From NCBI GenBank assembly GCA_034190875.2, contig CM067358.1:57055613-57119612 (forward strand): a DNA stretch of 64,000 bases, read 5' to 3'. Shown one piece after another: positions 47,938 to 59,998 of this stretch. The stretch is from Urechis unicinctus. Taxonomy: Eukaryota; Annelida; Polychaeta; Xenopneusta; Urechidae. How positions within the stretch are numbered: position 1 is the first letter of the stretch; every line of letters begins with the position of its first letter. A model generated the notes under the pieces. The model saw only the letters and a program-made list of their open reading frames with translations. It searched no databases and was not told the origin of the DNA. A program made the position numbers and the translations under genes.

Positions 47938-49245
47938 TGTGGGCTAAAGCAAGGGGAGACAGATGGACTGTGAAGCATGGAGAGACAGGTAGGCTAAAGC
48001 ACGGGGAGACAGATAGGATAAAGCATGGAGAGACAGGTGGGATAAAGCACGGGGAGACAGATGGGATAAAGCATGGGGAGACAGGTGGGATAAAGCACGG
48101 GGAGACATATGGGATAAAGCATGGGCAGACAGATGGGATAAAGCATGGGGAGACAGGTGGGATAAAGCACGGGGAGACAGATGGGATAAAGCATGGGGAG
48201 ACAGGTGGGATAAAGCATGGGGAGACAAGTGGATTGAAACATGGGGAGACAAGCATGGAGAGAAGCGTGGGGGTCGTAAAGCTGAAACATGGGGAGACAG
48301 ATGGGGTGAAAGCGTAGGGAGTCATGGGGAGACAGGGAGTCAAGGGGTAAACACGGGGAGACAAGTGGGATGAAAGCAATGGGGAGACAAGTGGGATGAA
48401 TCATGGGGAGACAAGTGGGATGAAACATGGGGAGACAGTGGGATGGCATGGGATAAAGCATGGGGAGACAATGGGATGAAAGCATGGGGAGATGGACAAG
48501 CATGGGATAGGCTAAAGCATGGGGAGACAAGATAGGATAAACAGGTGGGGAAGACGGAGTGGGCTAAAGCACGGAGAGTCAGTGGGCTAGTCAAGTGGGC
48601 TAAAACATGGGGAGACAGAGGACTGGGAAGCATGGAGAGCAGGTGGGCGTCACGTGGGGGGACTGATGGGAAAAGCATGGGGAGACAAGTGGGGAGACAT
48701 ATGTGAAGCGTAGGGAGTCAGTGGGATGAAACATAGGGGAGTCAAGTTGGGGAAACATGGGGAGACAAGTGGGATGAAGCATGGGGAGACAAGTGGGATG
48801 AATCATGGGGAGACAAGTGGGGTGAAACATGGGAAGACAAGTGGGATGAAGCATTGGGAGACAAGTGGGGTGAAGCGTAGGGAGTCAAGTGGGGTGAAAC
48901 ATAGGGAGTCAAGTTGGGTGAAACATGGGGAGACAAGTGGGATGAAGCATGGGGAGACAAGTGGGATGAATCATGGGGAGACAAGTGGGATGAAACATGG
49001 GGAGACAAGTGGGATGAAGCATGGGGAGAGACAAGTGGGATGAAGCATGGGGAGACAAGTGGGATGAAGCATGGGGAGACAAGTGGGATGAAGCATGGGG
49101 AGACAAGTGGGATGAAGCATGGGGAGACAAGTGGGATGAAGCATGGGGAGTCAAGTGGGATGAAACATGGGGAGTCAAGTGGGGTGAAACATGGGGAGAC
49201 AAGTGGGCTGGAGCGTGGGGAGACAAGTGGGCTGAGTGATAGAGA
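47938..49245. repeat. 24-bp minisatellite
   Basis: About 1.3 kb of AAGCATGGGGAGACAAGTGG plus four bases, in three blocks: about 47,940-48,235 with GGATAAAG units, 48,350-48,720 irregular, and 48,735-49,245 with GGATGAAG units. The period is a multiple of three, so several frames on both strands stay open (for example 8-residue WGDKWDEA), but no frame is singled out. Short relics of the unit lie at 49,600-49,710 and 52,598-52,645. Confidence 0.95.
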
Positions 49246-50402
49246 GACAGTTGCGCTAACGCTTGGAACGTTACGAGGGGCCGTGTTAACTTCACAGGAC
49301 CGTATCTGGCCTGGTCTATTTAGTTCTGATGCACATGTGAATAATACTGACAAATAATAGCCTTAATGTGGTCCATGACCAGACCACATTTCCATTTCAG
49401 GGCGTGCATGATTAGACAACGAAACAAAACATAATGATGCCAATTGTTTTTTATCCCCTGAAACAGTAGTCAACCACGATGTGACCTTTTCAGAAGTCTG
49501 CGACAGCAATAGTTTGCCTTATACAGTGAGTAATTGTCATTTGAAGCATATCTCTTCATGAATAGAAGTCAAGAATCGTTTGTTTTGCAGCAGAGTCAAA
49601 ACTCCAGTGGACAAGTGGGCTACAGTGAATACAGTCATGTTGGGTGGATCACGGAGAGACAGGTTTGCGGTGAAGCATGCGGAGACGAGTGGGCCGGGGA
49701 ATGGAGAGACATATGGCTATTCGTTTTATATGACCTTTTACCTGTAATAAATGGCACTGGTAATACTGACTACGGCGCTCTATGTGTCATTCGCTGAATT
49801 TTGACGTCAGATCCTGGAAAAGGGATGCAGTGTTCATAGTTACTGTGTTCCTGTCAGTCATAGACTGTCTAAAATAAATAGACGTAGCATTTTTACAAAC
49901 TAGTAAGCAACCTGTTTAGTCATAGTTTACCCACATGATAGGCCTAGTATGCACGGTTAGGCTTTGGTGATCTGTGTATTGGCGTTCATCGGATTTATCG
50001 TTTGATCCAGCCATTAGTCGCCATTGACTACCACGCGCACCGCGCCTGTGCTCCGTGTTTCCCGGAATGGATGTTAACAATATCAATGACTGAAGTACTT
50101 TTGTCGTGTAGTGAAGCCGAACTGACCTGCAAAGTATACTCACGTTGACCCCATTATACAGAGTACATGCAGTTACCTTGTTTATACGAGTCTCACTTCT
50201 GTCGATCATGACGGAGCATGGTATGAGGCTATTCCATGCATATGGTATCAGTCTTCTAGTGTTCAGTCTTAATTGCCACTCATAACACAAGCAAAACAAA
50301 CGCTGTTGATAGTAAAGATACAGTCATACATCACGTTGGTCTAGATATACACTTTCTTCTCTTGGATGAAGCATCTGCGGTAACAATGAGTCGCACTGGT
50401 GC

Positions 50403-50695
50403 ATGATTTGTGGGTTGTATGAATCATGGGTTGGGTGAATCATGGGCTGTGTGAACCATGGGGGATGTGAATCATGGGTAATGTGTGTCATGGTGTGTGT
50501 GAATCATGGGTAGTGTGAATGATGGGGTGTATGAATCATGGGGTGTGTGAATCGTGGTGTGTGTGAATCGTGATGTGGTGAATCATGGGTAATGTGAATC
50601 ATGGGGTGTATGAATCATGATGTGGTGAATCGTGGGTTGAATGAATCATGGGTAGAATGAATCATGGGTTATGTGTATCATGAGGTTGGTTATTC
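50403..50695. repeat. ~15-bp minisatellite (GAATCATGGG units)
   Basis: Irregular repeats of TGTGAATCATGGGT type, 12-17 bp apart. Its position relative to neighbouring modules corresponds to the 24-bp array of unit 1. Confidence 0.9.
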
Positions 50696-50699
50696 AGTC

Positions 50700-53600
50700 C
50701 TTCGATTAAGCTCTGGTTTTAAGTATGTGTGATTAACATTTACCTATCGCAATGTCAGTATTGTTCTGCAATTAAGGGTAGAGAAAGCAAGATATTATTT
50801 TAGGGTTTATGGTAGATAAAATGTTAAGTTGACCGGCTGATTTATGGCTCTATTATGTTTATTTGGTGGTTACATTTACTAGTCAATGCACTTACTGACC
50901 AGGCATCTTTTCTAAAACCCGCTTACGACATTGTTTGATTCGCACCTGTGCATAACACCGACTATATGCATATCACACGGACCTCAAATGAGGCTAGGTG
51001 AGAAGGGGCATGTACGCGGGTCTGTGAGGATCATTCGTTAACATCTGGCTCAGTTACAGACGCCCACTTCTGTCTGCTGACGTCTATTGGTATTCTGGTG
51101 GAGAACCGGCTGTCATGGCTCACAGTATCACCGAGTTGGCTGCGTTCGGCTTACGGCATGGAGAGGATAGATGTGAGAGAAACAGCTAGCTTCAGTTGAA
51201 CAACGCAGAAAGCTTTCTACACATTGAACACACGCATAGGTAAATAGAACTGACAAAAATATATCGTTGATTAAATCCATAAGCATGTTACCTTTCGACT
51301 TCGGGGTGTGTATGGTCCGACAAAATGGGAAAATGTTGTCGTTTGTTTCATCCTGAAACGACAATAAACCACTGTGTGAACTTTTTAAAGCAGTCCCCGA
51401 TTGCATTTTGATGCAGGATACAAAGTCAAATTGTCATTTGAAGCATATCGTTGCATGTACAAATGCCATGGGCTGCTTATTATTCGTCTTGTTCAACAGT
51501 GTTGAATCAGTCGTAATCACTGACCTTGACATTTAAGGTGGCATGCATGCATTATCGCATAGGAAAGGCTGTTAGCATGATCCAACCTACACAGAATGGA
51601 GAGAGGGATCTAATCACGTGATGCAGGCATATCGCGTTTGCATAAATAAAGTCATTTGTGACGAGGCTCTTTAGAGTGACAGCGGGGTACACACACGAGG
51701 AATTATTGTGTCCTCGCCTCAAGGCAAAATGACTTATAACGTGATGCGACTGTGAAAAGTAAATGACGTCCCGTTCTTCCGGCTTTTTCAAGTTGGGTCT
51801 TCATTTAGGTCTCTATCGGGACGGGAACTCCATACAAACACTCGCATCACCGCCTCAAAGGTTATGAAAGGTCGATTGGAAGGCTACAATATGTTGCTGC
51901 CAATATTTCTTCGATAGATAATATATATAAATATATACCCATTGTGATATATCAATTTTAGCTGTAACAATCTGTAAAAAGCACAGTATGTAATTGTCAT
52001 TGCTGATTATGACAAAATAGTGGGCCAGCAAGATATCCTCTACATGAAATCATCAATACTTTATAGGCTATTACATTGACATTTTGTAAATATCAGAGAT
52101 GCACAACAGTTGTGCAGTTGTGTTGCTTACCAAATAAGAATAAACCGGTTAGCGTGAAGAAGCGTTGGTGGAATCAAACGGTGCGTGATTAGTGGCATGT
52201 GTAAATCATGCATTATTTTCCAGAAATCAAGCTAATGAAAAGGAAGCGAATCTGATTGGATTCATGCTAGATTGTGAATCTAACAGCTCGGCTGAATGGC
52301 TCCATTATGTTGACCTAAGTCTTTCGGTTTTCAAAGTCGCTGCACGGAATGGTTTGGCATCTTCTCCAAAACCCACCTAGTGTATTTCTTGATAAGTGTG
52401 GTTCTCACCGATTACATGCATATCGCGTGTGCCTCAAATCAGGCCAGGTGTGAAGAGGGACGGTAGCGGTGAGGATCATTCATAAATACCTCGTGGTATT
52501 CTGCTGACATCCGTTAGTATACCGGAGGAGAACCGGCTATCATTGTTTACAGGATAGCTTTCTATATGAAATGGATGCAAGCTAATAACTGTCTGTAACA
52601 TGAACAGACAGGTAGGCTGAAGCATAGAGAACCAAGGTGGGCTGAAAACCTGTCAGTTGGATTCAAATTACTGCTATTCACTTGTAATAAAAAAACACAA
52701 ATTCCCACACATCAAATTTCCCCACCAGATGTTACTCCCGACAAGATGTCCAGAGGTGGTCGAACGTAATATAATCGATGAGATTTAGTGATAGGAAATA
52801 CCATTGTATCAAACAATCAACGTTTTGCATTAACGAAAGCATGTGGTATCGAACAATGTTAAATGAATCTCAAGATTTGATGAGAACAGTTGCAACCACA
52901 AATTGTCCTGATGTCAGCTAGAAGTGATCAATGGAAAGCTTGACAATGTGTTTGTACCCAAGCGTTGAAAAGTAAATGTATTCTAATTCATTATGGGGCA
53001 ACAACTGGCAAACTGATACGCTACCCTCCCTCGGTTTGAGAGAAAATGTTACCATGGCGTTATGGTACTTTTCCCCGAAGCACATGGCGTGTGGTGTAGC
53101 AAGAGTTACAATGTGCTCATATCTGTGAACGGTTCGGTACAGGAGTTTGAGCGCAACAATACGTCAGTCGCATTTTGACAACATGATAATGGTAATATCA
53201 TAACGTATCTACAAATTCAAATAATGTAACGCTATGACCCTATGCATCATCTATTTCATAATTCAATGTCTGAATTGAAGTCTTCTTCAACTGTAAACAT
53301 AGGATATCAAGGAACTCGGCGAATTTAAGTTACTTATAAACACCCGATTAGAAGCAGTTTGAGAGACCACCATGCTGAAGGACGAGTTCGGGAAAATAAT
53401 TCTATTTTGTCGTTGCCATTATATTTTGATAGCCATTTGCATTGGTATCATGATGCGGGCATATCACGTGTGTTTTAAATAAGGTCATTTGTGGCGTGGC
53501 TCTTAATTATTTGCTCCTCGCCTCAAGGCAAAATCACGTATAACGTGGTGCGACTGAGAAAAGCAAATGACGAGACAGAGCGTCGCGTTCTTTCGGCGGG

Positions 53601-53930
53601 CGCATCATCTCCTTCAAGGTTGTGTCCCAACTAACCACTCATTTCGGGAGCGGAACTCGATACAAACACTAAGAGTTATGAAAAATCGATTGAAAGGCTA
53701 CATACTGTTGCCAATATGTCATTAGACAATATATAATTACCCATTACCAATCTACAACAACCGCAGTATTTGTTAATTGTCATTGCAGATTATCACATAC
53801 AAGATTTCAAGCAAGTTACGATGTTCTTTACTATGCAATCATCAACTTTAGCGACATATAGCCTGAATTCTTAGCGCTCTGACGTGCAGTTCTGTTGAAT
53901 TCTTGTATATGTGGTGCTTTGTTCAATTAC
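50700..53930. other. modular repeat region, units 2 and 3
   Basis: Module F (GAGGATCATTC, GGAGAACCGGCT) occurs at 50,930-51,125 and 52,350-52,560. Module B occurs at 51,560-52,080 and 53,430-53,870. 53,020-53,260 is the paralog of the sequence flanking the Ginger-like element, without the insertion. No gene is supported. Confidence 0.65.
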
Positions 53931-53933
53931 TGC

Positions 53934-53936
<3 letters not shown>

Positions 53937-54002
<66 letters not shown>

Positions 54003-54320
54003 TATATATAGATATATATATATATATATATATATATATCTATATATCCCTATCTATATATATAAAAATATATATATATAAATGTATATATTTATGTTAA
54101 TATATATCTATATTTTGATCTATATAAATATTTATATAAATATATGTATATATATGTATGCACACATATATATATATATATATATATAAATATATATATA
54201 ATCATTTATATATATATATATATATGTATGTATATATTATCTATACATAGATATACACACATGTATAAATATATATTTATTTATTCATATATATATACAT
54301 ATATTAATATTTATATATAG
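53937..54320. repeat. compound TA-rich microsatellite
   Basis: (TA)n followed by degraded TATATA/TAAATA/GATATA blocks. Confidence 0.97.
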
Positions 54321-57310
54321 CTGTTTTCATGGCCATATCATCACAGATTAAGTCTAGTGCACGTAGACCGCCTTATTTGCTTTGATGGCGTGCATTGTTA
54401 ACACTACTCCGATCGATCATCGCTCCAGTGACAGAGTTCTTTGATAGGAATATAAGGGCTGAGTTAGTGTTTTAAATTGTAACTTTCTCCACAGATTCAG
54501 TCATACTGAAACAATAGGCGGTGCCATTAGAATAATGTACTAGGTAGTGGCAATATTTGACAGCTGATAAAGCATGAGAAATAAAGTTGGTTTTGATGAA
54601 ATATGACAGTTAGAAAGTCACATTGTTATGGCTTAATATGCCCTTCTACGCCGTGTTTGCTTCTCTCGTATTGCTCAAACACAGTTAACTGATTGCTTGC
54701 TACTTTGGTGAATGATTTTGCCGAGTTGTCTTTATCAGTCTCGTTCTTGGGTATGGTTTTTGATTAATTTTTGTCGAGAGATACAGGTATTCTAATGTAT
54801 TCGTTAATCTTTGTTTTCAAAAGTAAGGCATCAATCTCACACAAAACCTAGAGGTTTTGTTTTTTTGTCATTGGCCTTAGTATGATGTCAAGGCCATTGT
54901 AAATGTGAAAATCTAAAATCCTGAATATCTTCGTTGATAGCAGTTCAATTGTGACAAAGTATACATTTTCTGATAGCTTAATTAAATTAACTTTTTATAT
55001 CAAGCATATGTCATTGTAAGAAATAGATAGTTGTCCCAAGCGTCCCAAGTTGAAAAATCGTGGTATCAGTCTTATCTTGGCAAATCTTTGTCTTTCGATC
55101 TTAATGATTTTTTTAAATTTAAGATATTGTGAATAATGTATAGCCGTAAAAAGCGCTGAAAGTCGAAAATATTTGATAGCCATTTTTACGGAAAAATTCC
55201 GTAATGAATAAAACTATGATTGTTCGTTGGTTAAACTGTCGACATCCTCTGGTAGCTTGAATAGATGTCACACTTAGGCATACAGACCCTCAATCCAAGA
55301 CAAAGTGACTCCGTGTCTCGTCATTTGCACCTCACAATTGGCTCACACTTTTCCGTTGTGGGGAGGGGGGGGTATAAGTTGTTAGCCACGACTGCTACCC
55401 AATCTCATGTGATATAAATGCTTCATGTGTTGAAAGCGTTTATTAAAAAGAAATTCTGCGCAGATATAGTAAGCGGTTTTTGTTAAAGCTAGATTTACTG
55501 AGACTGAGCAGTATATATAGTAGCATGGAATTATAAACTGTACTCTGCTGCTCTCACCTGTCCCAATAAGAGAAACGTGCAATGCTTGTGCTTGCCGCTG
55601 ATGTAGGCCTCAGGTGTATTGGACTGATGTCATTATGAACTGTGTGGGTAGGTAAAAAGTGTTCATATTATAGAAACAGTTAGATGTACGTGGTTTGCAT
55701 TGAACAGGCCATGTAAAGTCTGACATATAAGTTGCCTATTAGTCCAAGCTGTAATGGAGTAGACACGCCGGCGTTAATGATCCCAACATGCATAGGAGAT
55801 TTCTCGTTAATGTCGTAATGTCATTTCTGTGTTAGTCTTCTATGAATCCAATAACATCCGTCTTACAAAATATTTGGTTGAGGAAACCAATCAATCCGCA
55901 GTTGACCGTCACTAATCCTCACTCGGGGACAATATTGAATATGCATACAAGAGAGTCATGATCACCCGTCTGATTAGCGATGTCAATTACTCGCATTAAA
56001 AGGCATTCAATCCGAGATGGATCATGCATAACAAGCAGATGAAGCTTATGAAATGAGGATCGATTCGGTGAAAATGGGCGAGAATGATTGATATGATCCA
56101 ATAAATGACTGTTCTAGTAACTGATAGCGTTATGGCTTATTATACGAGCCAGTATCAATGACATCCTGCCTTTCTGGCAACGAGAAAAGAAGATTCGAAT
56201 ATATAAACGCATTGTTTTTAAGAGCATCGAATTATTGCCTTTCTAATTGAGTGATAGTTTCTAAATAATCCAACCAAGTTCATTATGGATATATTTAATG
56301 GAACCAGTGAAGTTTGATATTCAAATGTTGCAATGACGTTTCATCGTTCGTGTTCCCGTTTCAAACAGAATTTCATTCAACCTTAATGCATTAAATTATG
56401 CATTACATTATTTTCTATCAAAACAACTAAGCATAACATTTTACATGAACCATATGAATCATCATCCTTTGCGTAATTAAGGTGCCGTCAGCATAATATT
56501 GGACACAGTAAATAAGATATTCTTACAAACTTCCTGAGAATCATAATGCAAATTCAGCATAAATGACAGGGAATCACACCAAACAATTTGACAATTATTG
56601 TGCGGTAGCTTTATAGGATGTAGCAATGAGGCGTTGATATCAACCGGTGGCTGTAGCCTGGGTCTCTTGTAAGAAGAGGATAACGCGGCATCAAATGAGT
56701 GCATTTATATCATAGTTGGCTGTCTGCAAAGTACGAGTATCGCAAGCTTTTGATGATAGCTTATAAATGAACAAGTGATGTCCTCCACAAAAGCGCTGCT
56801 AAATTATGCGCACATGTTTAGATCCTATTGCTTTCTGAGTGTCCCGTAGAATAATTCATCACCCAGGAAAGTCTAAATTGATTGAACGTATTTTAAGGAT
56901 AAGGTGTTCAAGTTTCACAACAGTATCTATTAAGGCGACATGTGCGGCAAATGGTCCACAGGCCATGAGTGGTCAAATTCGTAAATCATGTTCGATGTGT
57001 AATCTTTTTGTCATTATTGATAGATCGCTTTATTATATAGTGTACTAAACACTCCAGTACATAATCCGACGGTGTAGTGGGGGAAGAATCCCATGGTCAA
57101 GAATATTGAGTCCGGAAAATAGACTGTGAGTTTAGAGGAAAACAAACGTCTTGTTTGACAATCTACTTTCTAATAAATATCATGGTATTTTGTGTCACTC
57201 TCTTAGATGAAATACACTGTCATGCCTGGCAATATGGGGAATGTAAAATCTGGCTTGACGTGATTATTCTAGCAATAGTGATAATGGGTGGAACGTCCAC
57301 TTGGGTTACC
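54321..57310. other. non-coding, no gene seen
   Basis: AT-rich sequence. 56,540-56,780 resembles 60,550-60,770 (see that entry). The short open frames have no recognised similarity. Confidence 0.45.
56540..56780. repeat. diverged duplicate of 60,550-60,770
   Basis: Shared order: GTAGCTTTATA, GATATCAACCGGTGGCTG / GATATCAACAGGTGGTTG, GGGTCTC, AGAGGATAAC / AGAGAATAAC, ATCAAATGAGTG / GTCAGATGAGTG, GAACAAGTGA. Substitutions and small indels throughout; no open frame is conserved. Confidence 0.75.
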
Positions 57311-57312
57311 TT

Positions 57313-57470
57313 CATAATTATGCAGCGGATTCAATGATATCTGAGAATAATGCAGCTTATTCAATGATGTCTAAGAATAATGAAGCATATTCCGTAATAT
57401 CTGAGAATTATGCAGCGTATTCAATGATATGTGAGAATTATGCAGCGTATTCAATGATATCGAAGAAGTA
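57313..57470. repeat. 30-bp tandem repeat, five copies
   Basis: Unit ATTCAATGATATCTGAGAAT plus TATGCAGCGT, with single-base variants. Confidence 0.95.
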
Positions 57471-58087
57471 CTGATAATATTGCAGGATTAGTGTTTTATC
57501 GTTGCTGACCTGGCAATCCCAGAATTGTCATTGTCTTGTGGCTTTACCTTTTGAAGAATTCTTACAAAAATGTATATAATGACGTTATAATGATAATCTT
57601 CAATATTTCCATCTTTTGTTTCATTTGATTAGTGGATGATATTGACGACTCGCTGAGAAGAATGTTTACCAATGAGTCAAAACTGCAAGCTTGAAGTTAA
57701 CCTGCGGTATAGTTTGTTTTTAGAAATGATACCAAGTGCATCTATAACACTTTCAACCAAGCTAACTGTTGCCACAGTTGTCACAAAGGTACAAAACTAA
57801 CTGTAACCCCATGTGTTAATGACGTTTTTATGACAGTAAATGCTTAGCTACTATGGACAATACGTTGCCATCGGCGTAATGGTGCATACAAATGTAGTCA
57901 TTTGTGTCGCCATTAGCATTGTCGTGCTAAATTGTAGCATCGTTAGTTTCCTTGCTGAATTGACCTCAAACTCCTCGCTGTGACATCATTTATTCACATG
58001 TGTTGAGGATGCCTACTTAGGTGAGTACGCAGTTATACTGTGTATACAATATGACTCGTAGATAGATAATCACTGGTTGTGAAAAGT

Positions 58088-58158
58088 CTTCCCCATATGT
58101 ACACCATAGATGCAATTGCTCTCTCTGTATGTACACCATAGATGCAATTGCTCTCTGC
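58088..58158. repeat. tandem duplication of ~32 bp
   Basis: TGTACACCATAGATGCAATT plus GCTCTCT occurs twice in succession. Confidence 0.95.
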
Positions 58159-58352
58159 GACACTTGTTCCATGGAGGCAGGGAAAATTCGGGGCCTGGTA
58201 GTTTTAATGCCGCTAGCGCGACACTGTGCCTAGTTTTTACAACCTGCATGCGGGGTTTAGACCTCGATATATCCATATTACTTTGACGACGACAAATCAT
58301 GCGGGGTTTAAGAATACAAGGTTGGATTTCTGCGGCAGTGAATAGTTAATGT

Positions 58353-58365
58353 ATAGTATATAGAG

Positions 58366-58396
<31 letters not shown>

Positions 58397-58410
58397 GATA
58401 TATATATAAG

Positions 58411-58443
<33 letters not shown>

Positions 58444-58572
58444 TATATATATCGATATCTCTATATGAGATATATCTACAGAGAGAGAGAGAGGATATAT
58501 CTAGAGAGAGAAAGAGAGGAGAGAGGGATATCTATCTATATTTTGGAATTATTTTTGTCTATCTCTAGAGAT

Positions 58573-58603
<31 letters not shown>

Positions 58604-58712
58604 CTCACATATCTATCTCTCTCTCTCTCTCTCTCTCTCTAGAGAGAGATAATAGATATATATCTATCTCTCTATATATCTCTATCTCTCTATCTCTATA
58701 TATCTATAGATC

Positions 58713-58771
<59 letters not shown>

Positions 58772-58843
58772 ATATATCTCTATATATATCTCTATATATA
58801 TCTATATATATCTCTCTATCTCTCTCTATATATATATACCCTA
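58353..58843. repeat. compound TA/GA/TC microsatellite
   Basis: Nearly 500 bp of TATATA, GAGAGA and TCTCTC tracts. The GA tract (58,575-58,602) followed by TC tracts (58,618-58,640; 58,700-58,770) can fold back on itself. It is bracketed by a direct repeat (58,172-58,222 and 58,972-59,022, GGAGGCAGGGAAAATTCGGG). Confidence 0.95.
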
Positions 58844-59715
58844 ATTCCAAATATGGTCTCTCTGGGACAATCATAGAACACAAATCCTGCCTGCCAGCTT
58901 CGAACGTTTCCTAAGCCCTGATAAGCATACAACATGCATAGTATATAGCTTTAGCATATTTACATGCGTCATGGAGGCAGGGAAAATTCGGGGCCTTGGT
59001 AAAGTATTTAATGCCGCTATTGATATCGTTCTGGAATTGTTATGCTTTGCTTCACAGTGCAGTCAATGCTTGGACATCATAACATTCACTGTCCCTTCCA
59101 TAGCTACAGCATTATATAGCAAAGTTCTAGTTATTTCTGCTTTCAAATTGTTTATTGACAATTAAACAGTCTACGGCACAACACAGTAGTACAACATGGT
59201 GTATGATAGTGTTGAAGCCATGTTTAGACGCCCTGGTCACAAACAGTTATTCCGCAAACGAGCTTATAGATGATAATTTCCACTTTTTGAAAGGACAATG
59301 TTGCTTTTCACTACGGATGCCAAATAAGCAAAATCTATAAATATCAATGTGTCGAAGCAGTATGACGCTATTGTAATCGCCCACGCCTATGGTTACAATG
59401 TCATCAACACCCGTTGTGTTGCGTTGCAATCTAACTGCTGCCAAATCGAACATAATTGCTTATGTATTTCATCGTCTCAGAGCAATCGGCCGTATGCTGA
59501 TTTACTCGCCACGTAAGATAAAGATATGTCACGGAGTGAATTAACATCAATATCGAATGTCTGCCCGATGTGGAATGAAACCCGGATCGGTTTCGCTCTC
59601 ATCCGTCCGCTCTCATCCGTCTCGTTAATCCTTGGTCCATTTGCATCGTGCATTTGTGACAGGCAATGCAATATGGCGGATATTCATAAATATATATATA
59701 CAAACATATATGTAT

Positions 59716-59993
<278 letters not shown>

Positions 59994-59998
<5 letters not shown>

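Noticed and set aside
47937-49357. Candidate repetitive secreted proteins on either strand of the 24-bp array
   Set aside because: Frames open on both strands, with no signal peptide, splice context or unique frame; kept only as a finding.
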